Assembly (NCBI RefSeq): GCF_027744825.2
Contig: NC_071334.1
Span: forward strand, 8,068,437-8,132,436
DNA: 64,000 nt
Source: Synchiropus splendidus
Lineage: Eukaryota > Chordata > Actinopteri > Syngnathiformes > Callionymidae
Reading direction: 5' to 3'
The notes under the pieces were generated by a model. That model was not told the origin of the DNA. It was given only the letters and a program-made list of their open reading frames with translations, and did no database searches. This document shows, one piece after another, positions 50,001 through 64,000 of this stretch. How positions within the stretch are numbered: the stretch's first letter is position 1; each line of letters starts with the position of its first letter. The position numbers were made by a program, and so were the translations under genes.

Positions 50001-53000
50001 CTCCCAGAGAGTCAAGAGGTGCAGGGGAGAGGATCAGACTCTGACAGTCATCACTAGGAGACGCTGGCATCCTGGTGCACGCGCACTGTGTTCCACTCCA
50101 AAACATTGCTGATAGGGACCTTTGAAAGGAGGGGAAATCCAACCTTGGCATTCAGCAACCTGAAGACTTCAGAGAGCAGAGAGAGAGTCGTATGAGCAGC
50201 CAAAGTGACTGTTCCAGTCAGGTCTTCATTTTCAAACCCCAGTGATGATAGTATTGGAGATGAGAGGGTTTTCTTTCCTTTGGGAACTGGAGAGAAAACA
50301 CACATCAAGTTCCAGATGAATTTCTCTCACTGCACCATGGTTATTTATATTTTGCTCCATGTCGTGATAATATCGTCAGCGTGACACTTTTTGACTGCGA
50401 TAATTGCCGAGCACAAATCTGACATGGTTACAGCCCTAATGTGAATTGAATATGAATGTTTGTTTTCCTTCTTCAGACTCAGCTGCTGTGGACTGTCAGA
50501 GAGAAGTGGTTCCCTTCTGTCCTCAGTCCTCAGCTCTCCGTCCTCTAGTCTGACACAACTGGACCTGAGCTCCAACGACCTTCAGGATCCAGGAGTGGAG
50601 TTGCTGTCTGCTGGGCTGAAGAGTCCACACTGTCACCTGGAGACTCTCAGGTCAGACATGTTGATCAGTATTTATTGATCTGGAAACACTTTTAGAGACA
50701 CTTTAGTGATTCTTCTGATGTTACAGTTTCACTTCAAGGTTTCACTTCATCTTTGGCTCAGAAATTCACTGCCCCTTTTTGTTCTCATTTTCTCTCCTAT
50801 TTCTGAGTTTTCTGATTTTTCAGAAGTAATGACCCACCTTTCTAATGTCTTTTTGAAACAATATGGACATTTTGTGACTGTTTCTTGTCCATCATATTGA
50901 TTGATGTTTTTCATGTTGCTGAGAAAACACTTGATTTTCTCTTCCAGGTGTTTACTACTTTACTACAGTTTGACTTTGTGTCTCCAAAGTCTCCATTTCT
51001 GCTTCACACAATCCTCTAGTGGATTTATGGATTGATATTGGAGATATTAAGGGCAACGTTCATCATCTCTGTATCTCATGTGGATAATATGGTTGATATA
51101 AAAGTGCTTCCGATTTTCCAACAATAATGTGATGATGGTCTTCTGAATGGAAAGAGTGCAGCGTGTCCTCAAGTCAAGTCTTTAAAGTCTTGTCAAAATA
51201 GAGGATTGAAAAAGTCTCACTTGTTGATGACACTCGTCTCTTTCACAGACTTAGCTTCTGCGAACTGTCAGAGAGAAGTGGTTCCCTTCTGTCCTCAGTC
51301 CTCAGCTCTCCGTCCTCTAGTCTGACACAACTGGACTTGAGTGAGAACTACGACCTTCAGGATCCAGGAGTGGAGCTGCTGTCTGCTGGACTGAGGAGTC
51401 CACACTGTCACCTGGAGACTCTCAGGTCAGACATGTTGATCAGTATTTATTGATCTGGAAACACTTTTAGAGACACTTTAGTGATTCTTCTGATGTTAGA
51501 GTTTCACTTCTAGGTTTCACTTCATCTTTGGCTCAGAAATTCACTGCCCCTTTTTGTTCTCATTTTCTCTTCTCGTTTTCTGATTTTTCAGAAGTAATGA
51601 CCCACCTTTCTAATGTCTTTTTGAAACAATATGGACTTTTTAGTGACTGTTTCTTGTCCATCATATTGACTGATGTTTATCATGTTGCTGAGAAATGAGA
51701 TTTTCTCTTCTTGTCCAGGTGTTTACTGCTTTACTACAGTTTGACTTTGTGTCTCCAAAGTCTCCATTTCTGCTTCACACAATCCTCTAGTGGATTTATG
51801 GATTGATATTGGAGATATTAAGGGCAATGTTCATCATCTGCAATATAATAATTATATCTGCAGCGCATGTTGATAAAATTGGAACAGAATCACACTTTTT
51901 TCATCTGAGCTTCTTTCTCTGTTGTGTCCACTTAGTTTGACTTTGAAATGCTTTGTCATCACCTCCATGTTTTTTTTTCTTGTTGCTCTTTTGACCAATA
52001 ATACAAGCCAAAAACACTGTGGCCTCACCAGTGTTTCATACCTGTTTCAGAAAGTTGATCCTGATTTATATAAAAGTGCTTCAAATATTCCAACAATAAT
52101 GTGATGATGGTCTTCTGAATGGAAAGAGTGCAGCGTGTCCTCAAGTCAAGTCTTTAAAGTCTTGTCAAAATAGAGGATTGAAAAAGTCGCACTTGTTGAT
52201 GTCACTCTCTTTCACAGCCTGAGAGACTGTGGACTGTCAGAGAGAAGTGGTTCCTTTCTGTCCTCAGTCCTCAGCTCTCCGTCCTCTAGTCTGACACAAC
52301 TGGACCTGAGCTCCAACAACCTCCAGGATGCAGGAGTGGAGCTGCTGTGTGCTGGACTGAAGAGTCCACACTGTCACCTGGAGAGTCTCAGGTCAGATCA
52401 CATCATCTGTCCAGCTTCAGAGCTGAAATGTGAAGGTCAGAGGTGGAGACTCCAGTTTCAGAGAGTCACAGTTTCCTCATCAGTTTTCTCCAATACCTCA
52501 GCGAGTTGTGTTGTGCTGAGTCAGCAGAGTTGAAATCAAATACTGTAGATGATGGTGTGAGGTTGTGAGGACAAGGGAAACATTCTCAGATCAAAGACCA
52601 ACTGAATGAAATGGCAGATGATCAGAGAGACATGAACATTAATGACTGATGAACTCTGATTCAAGAGCCATATGTTTGTCTTCCACTTTGAGTTGGCTGT
52701 GAGTCACGTCCAACACACGCTGCTCATCCAGAACAACTCTCCTCCGCAGCAAGTCTTGTCAAAATAGAGGATTTAAAAAGGTTCACTTGTTGATAACACT
52801 CGTCTCTTTCACAGGCTGAGCTGCTGTGGACTGTCAGAGAGAAGTGGTTCCCTTTTGTCCTCAGTCCTCAGCTCTCCGTCCTCTAGTCTGACACAACTGG
52901 ACTTGAGTGAGAACTACGACCTTCAGGATCCAGGAGTGGAGCTGCTGTCTGCTGGCCTGAAGAGTCCACACTGTCACCTGGAGACTCTCAGGTCAGAACA

Positions 53001-53565
53001 CATCATCTCCTCCCTTCAGTTCTGCTCCACAACTGGACGGTTCTTCTGCTCTCATGGTTTTCTAAAACACTTTCTCCTTCATTACAGCCTATTGGAGTGT
53101 AGGATCTCAGAGAGAGGCTGTGCTTCTCTGGCCTCAGCTCTGACCTCTAACCCCTCCCACCTGAGAGAGCTGGACCTGAGCTGTAATCATCCAGGAGGGC
53201 CAGGACTGGAGCTGCTGTCTGCTGGACTGGAGAGTCCAGACTGGAGGCTGGAGACTTTCAGGTATGGTATGAGAGAGGATGAGGGTGTGTGACGCTGCTC
53301 AGACTCTTCATCTGAACGGAGCACATGAATCCAAACACGTGACATGTTCTCCTGCTGGACACCAGTGGAAGCACCAAGGAGACAGTAGAGACTGAGCAGA
53401 GTCATGAAAGAGCCATCCACTTGGCAACAGGAGATAATAGTCCTGAAACATCTGAAGTCACATGGATCTGCTCTCATCCTTCTCTCTCTTTCTTCCTCCA
53501 GGGTGGAAGGCTGTGGACCAGAGTGGTTAAAGATCAGAAGTGAAGAAATGTATCTGTTTGATTGA
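44012..53565 (+). CDS. Fish NLR: FISNA-NACHT-LRR receptor (NLRC3-like), complete
   Basis: Cytosolic innate-immune receptor. Exons: 44012-44048 (inferred start), 46017-46095, 46214-46312, 46408-46524, 47329-47407, 47537-47756, 47909-49733, 50477-50650, 51249-51425, 52218-52391, 52815-52991, 53088-53261, 53502-53565. All phases fit; about 1,131 residues. The N-terminus has fish-NLR repeat exons containing SLKSDWSM (twice). The large exon has a FISNA region ([14 protein letters not shown]), Walker A GVAGIGKT (308-315), Walker [11 protein letters not shown] (379-388) and a helical tail. Five LRR exons of 174 or 177 bp follow ([17 protein letters not shown]), then a short GPEWLKI tail. There is no B30.2 exon. 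Everything from 46017 on is firm; the first exon rests on phase, splice donor and the adjacent ISREs. Ligand unknown. Confidence 0.9.
46214..46524 (+). repeat. Tandem exon duplication in the NLR N-terminus
   Basis: Exons 46214-46312 and 46408-46524 both encode a peptide with SLKSDWSM, then IDFR and a basic RRSR end. The introns after each are also similar (gacatctaatggtcagatg versus gacatctagtggtcagatg). This is the roughly 30-residue N-terminal repeat known from fish NLR-C proteins. Confidence 0.8.
50477..52991 (+). repeat. Array of near-identical LRR exon-intron cassettes
   Basis: Four LRR exons (50477, 51249, 52218, 52815) share most bases. The introns after the first two (50651-51000, 51426-51800) match almost base for base. 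The pre-exon segment (ggtcttctgaatggaaagag) recurs at about 51136 and 52108, with a shorter remnant near 52750. Tandem duplication or gene conversion has spread both exon and intron sequence. Confidence 0.85.
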
Positions 53566-54004
53566 GCCATGAAAACTCCTGGACTTTGTCAGTGTGACGC
53601 CCACTTATGTGTGGTCACACAGTGTGTGTTACATGTCATTTAATAGTTCAGCATGGAGTTGAATAACCGGCAGGTATATGGTTAGGTCAGTAGAGGGCAG
53701 GGTAGGACAGAGGTTGGGCATGGAAGATGTGTGGGTAAAAAGGAAGTGATGTTTTTTTTCCATTACTTTTCTCACCATTGACAAATGCGGAAGCCTCGTG
53801 TGACTGTCCACATTTTGTTTCAGGTTAGTCAAATCCATTTGTTTATAATGAAATTAAAAAAAAGCAATTATGCATATGGTTCATGATGTCTGACAGTTGT
53901 TGTATGATAAAGTAAGATGTTTGTGAGTGATGTTTCAGAAAAACATCAAATTGCACTGTGGGCTACAACATTGAAAAAACAGAATGCCTTGGATTAAAAT
54001 GTCA

Positions 54005-54010
54005 AATAAA
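54005..54010 (+). terminator. Probable polyadenylation signal of the NLR gene
   Basis: AATAAA 440 bp past the stop codon, followed by a T-rich run. It fits a short 3' UTR. Confidence 0.55.
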
Positions 54011-54541
54011 GATGACTTTTTTTTTCGGTGACTTCTCCTTCCATTTAACTAAAATCATAGTATTTATTTACCAATGGAGAAATGTCTCATGGTGGATATA
54101 TGAATGTAGGGCTCAAAGGGTCATGTGACTTCGCAGTGCATGGTGGGATGCAGTCGCCATGTTTACGGTCAACAGACTTGGATTCCTTTCATCTGCAGCC
54201 ATGCTCACCACGACACCACCACTGCATCATGCAGCATGAGGCTAGTCCACATGGCATTATATTTGATATAACAGCACTGTATCCCTTAAAGATCCCAGCA
54301 CAAGATCTTTCTCCTTCATGTTCAGTATATTTTTAAATCTTATTTATCTTATTTGTTTTGACATTTCATAGACATGCTCTGCTGATTCCTTCCTTCTCAC
54401 ATTCATCTCTGTCACCAGCTACATGTTTTCAGATCATTTTCAGTGTTTTGTTCTGTAGTTGGTCGTGAACGTTTGGATAGTAGGTTTGTTTTCTGCCCCT
54501 CTGACTGCTTCCCTCACCGCTCTCATTTCAACAGTCTCAAC

Positions 54542-54698
54542 TAGTGATGGGTCCATGAGGTTTCATGACAAAGTGTCCTGATTTTCAGAGGCCACCAGAT
54601 GGTACGTCTGCTGTAAAATGTTTGGACCTAAACAACTAATTCAATGAAAGTAGAAGTTAGGACACTGTTTCATTCATTCATTCATCTACCCATCACTA
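54542..54698. mobile_element. hAT-like hairpin MITE, copy 5 (perfect target duplication)
   Basis: Termini tagtgatgggt and acccatcacta, flanked by a perfect 8-bp duplication gtctcaac (54534-54541 and 54699-54706). This defines the element ends and points to the hAT superfamily (8-bp TSD, TAGTG start fitting YARNG). ccaccagatggtac (54592-54605) is one base off the CTCF core. The right arm is partly replaced by attc repeats. Confidence 0.93.
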
Positions 54699-56000
54699 GT
54701 CTCAACCCCTCATTTGTTCTCTGCTCATCTCTGTTCCATTTCCTGCTGTTGCCATTTCAGATCCTGTTGCCTCTAGTTTCATTTGAGTACGTCCTTGTGT
54801 CAGTCATTTTTTTTAAAGGCCAAAATTCGACTTTTGCAAATCATATTATTTGCATTTCTTGATGTTCACATGGTCCCAGGATGCCAGATTATTATTTTTT
54901 ACTCATTTAAAAAAAAGAATTGCTAAAACTTGACTGCATTTTAATCCATTTCTTTGCCTTTCTTGATGTTCACAGGTTCACAAAATTGATAGAGAGTTTT
55001 GTCTTTTGGCTCAGCTCTCTCTTACACACAACAGTGCAATACCATCCCCGCTGCGCCGATTCACCGACCAGTCTCCACTAACCACTCGGCTGCTGTGTGG
55101 CCTACTGGTTAGTCCATGACATGATATGGACAAGTCGTGAGGAAAAAATGAAATCAGTGGACTACATTCATGAGACATTCACGGTGTCTTAAAGGAAAAT
55201 AACAAAAGTGACGATAATCGATAGAACACATATTTTAATTTTCAATACCTTCCAACAAAAAGAAAGTGAAAGAAAATAACCAATAAACCTCAAACACACC
55301 TGGTAAATTTGTAAACATCAAAAAGAGAGGTCAGTGAATGCCTCATAGCGCAAGATGAGTCCCCAAAAACATAAAGATGCAAAAGTTCAGTTGTTGGGAT
55401 GGAAGCGATGGAGCAGCGGGTCATTTCTCAAAGGTCAAAAAACACATTTTTCATGATGAATTTTCTGTTTCAGCGCTGAAAAGTCACATTCATCTAAATA
55501 CTCGAACATAACTTCAGCTCACCGCTTGACATTCAACTTCACTATAAGTCAGAAAAACATTGCCGTTAATTACATCACAATATTTACCTGACGACCGCTA
55601 CTGTTGACACAGAGAGAGAAACAAATGACATGATGTGGCACCGTCTTTAAGAAGAGAAAAATGATATGAAATGATGTAAAAATATAAATATGTGATCTTG
55701 CAAATGTGATGGGGATTGATCGTGGAAATGTGTGAGGCCCCTCAGGGATCAAGCTCGGGCCACCGTTGGAAGTTCTACAGTAAACTCCTGACCACCTTGA
55801 AGGTGGTATTTGGCGAAACCCAATACATCTGAATTGCTAACTGAGAAATTGTCAGAAGCTCCAAAAACATTTGAATCACTTGTCCATGAAGTGTGCGGAC
55901 TACATGATTTGACATCTTTAATCAGTCAATGTATAGAATAGAGAAAAATACAAGATGGCCCTGCCATGTGCTGAGGGTCACGTGACATCCGCAGAGAACA

Positions 56001-63878
<7,878 letters not shown>

Positions 63879-64000
63879 CTGTGCACAGAAAGCCAAAAGA
63901 GGCAGAAAGAGTGTAAGTTGCAATGAAGCTGTTTATTTATCTCACATTTCAGAGAAAGACCTGCCAACTCACAAACAACTGAAGAGTCTGGAATGTTCTC

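Larger units (their letters stand above)
53566..56000. other. Convergent interval between the NLR gene and grin3b
   Basis: 3' UTRs of both converging genes, plus MITE copy 5. No other gene was recognised. No clear minus-strand poly-A signal for grin3b was settled on. Confidence 0.5.

Noticed and set aside
53262..54010. A B30.2 (SPRY) exon after the NLR LRRs, as in many fish NLRs
   Set aside because: No SPRY-like frame was found; the short terminal exon ends at TGA 53563-53565 and a poly-A signal follows.

Overview
The window looks like nuclear DNA of a teleost fish. The genes have many short exons with GT-AG introns, some only about 60 bp. There are long microsatellites, an NLR gene of the fish-type FISNA-NACHT class, tandem retinal GCAP genes and RTE-like LINE debris. 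No bacterial, plasmid or phage feature was seen. All exon borders below were worked out by hand from splice sites, reading phase and family resemblance.

Minus strand, 489-24659 (5' UTR exon near 26 kb): golgb1, encoding giantin, with 27 coding exons and a predicted protein of about 4,845 residues. One exon alone is 11,082 bp. The gene ends in a C-terminal membrane anchor. Introns carry a 1.2-kb terminal-inverted-repeat transposon and microsatellites. Minus strand, 27667-30749 and 34367-37742: two complete four-exon guanylyl cyclase-activating protein genes (retinal EF-hand calcium sensors) in tandem. The spacer between them holds a (TCATG)n array, a 444-bp (ATCT/GTCT)n array and several hairpin MITEs; two more MITEs lie in or beside the last intron and final exon of the upstream GCAP gene.

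The 37.7-44 kb interval has no intact protein gene. It holds a LINE 3' fragment, a tRNA-Ala(AGC) on the minus strand, a CpG-rich promoter-like patch and a relict 3' end of an NLR gene. Plus strand, 44012-53565: a full-length FISNA-NACHT-LRR receptor gene (NLRC3-like) of about 1,131 residues, with two ISRE motifs just upstream of its inferred first exon. Minus strand, 56001-63878, running off the right edge: grin3b, the glycine-gated NMDA receptor subunit GluN3B. All exons but the first appear present, and the C-terminal tail is long and Ala/Thr-rich.

The genes do not form one pathway: a Golgi tether, two phototransduction sensors, an innate-immune receptor and a neuronal channel. The thread across them is a hAT-like hairpin MITE family, six copies here with 8-bp target duplications (one perfect). 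Its arms carry matches to the CTCF core motif CCASYAGRKGGCRS. A further perfect match overlaps the golgb1 stop codon. This is the most interesting new observation, but it is motif-level only.
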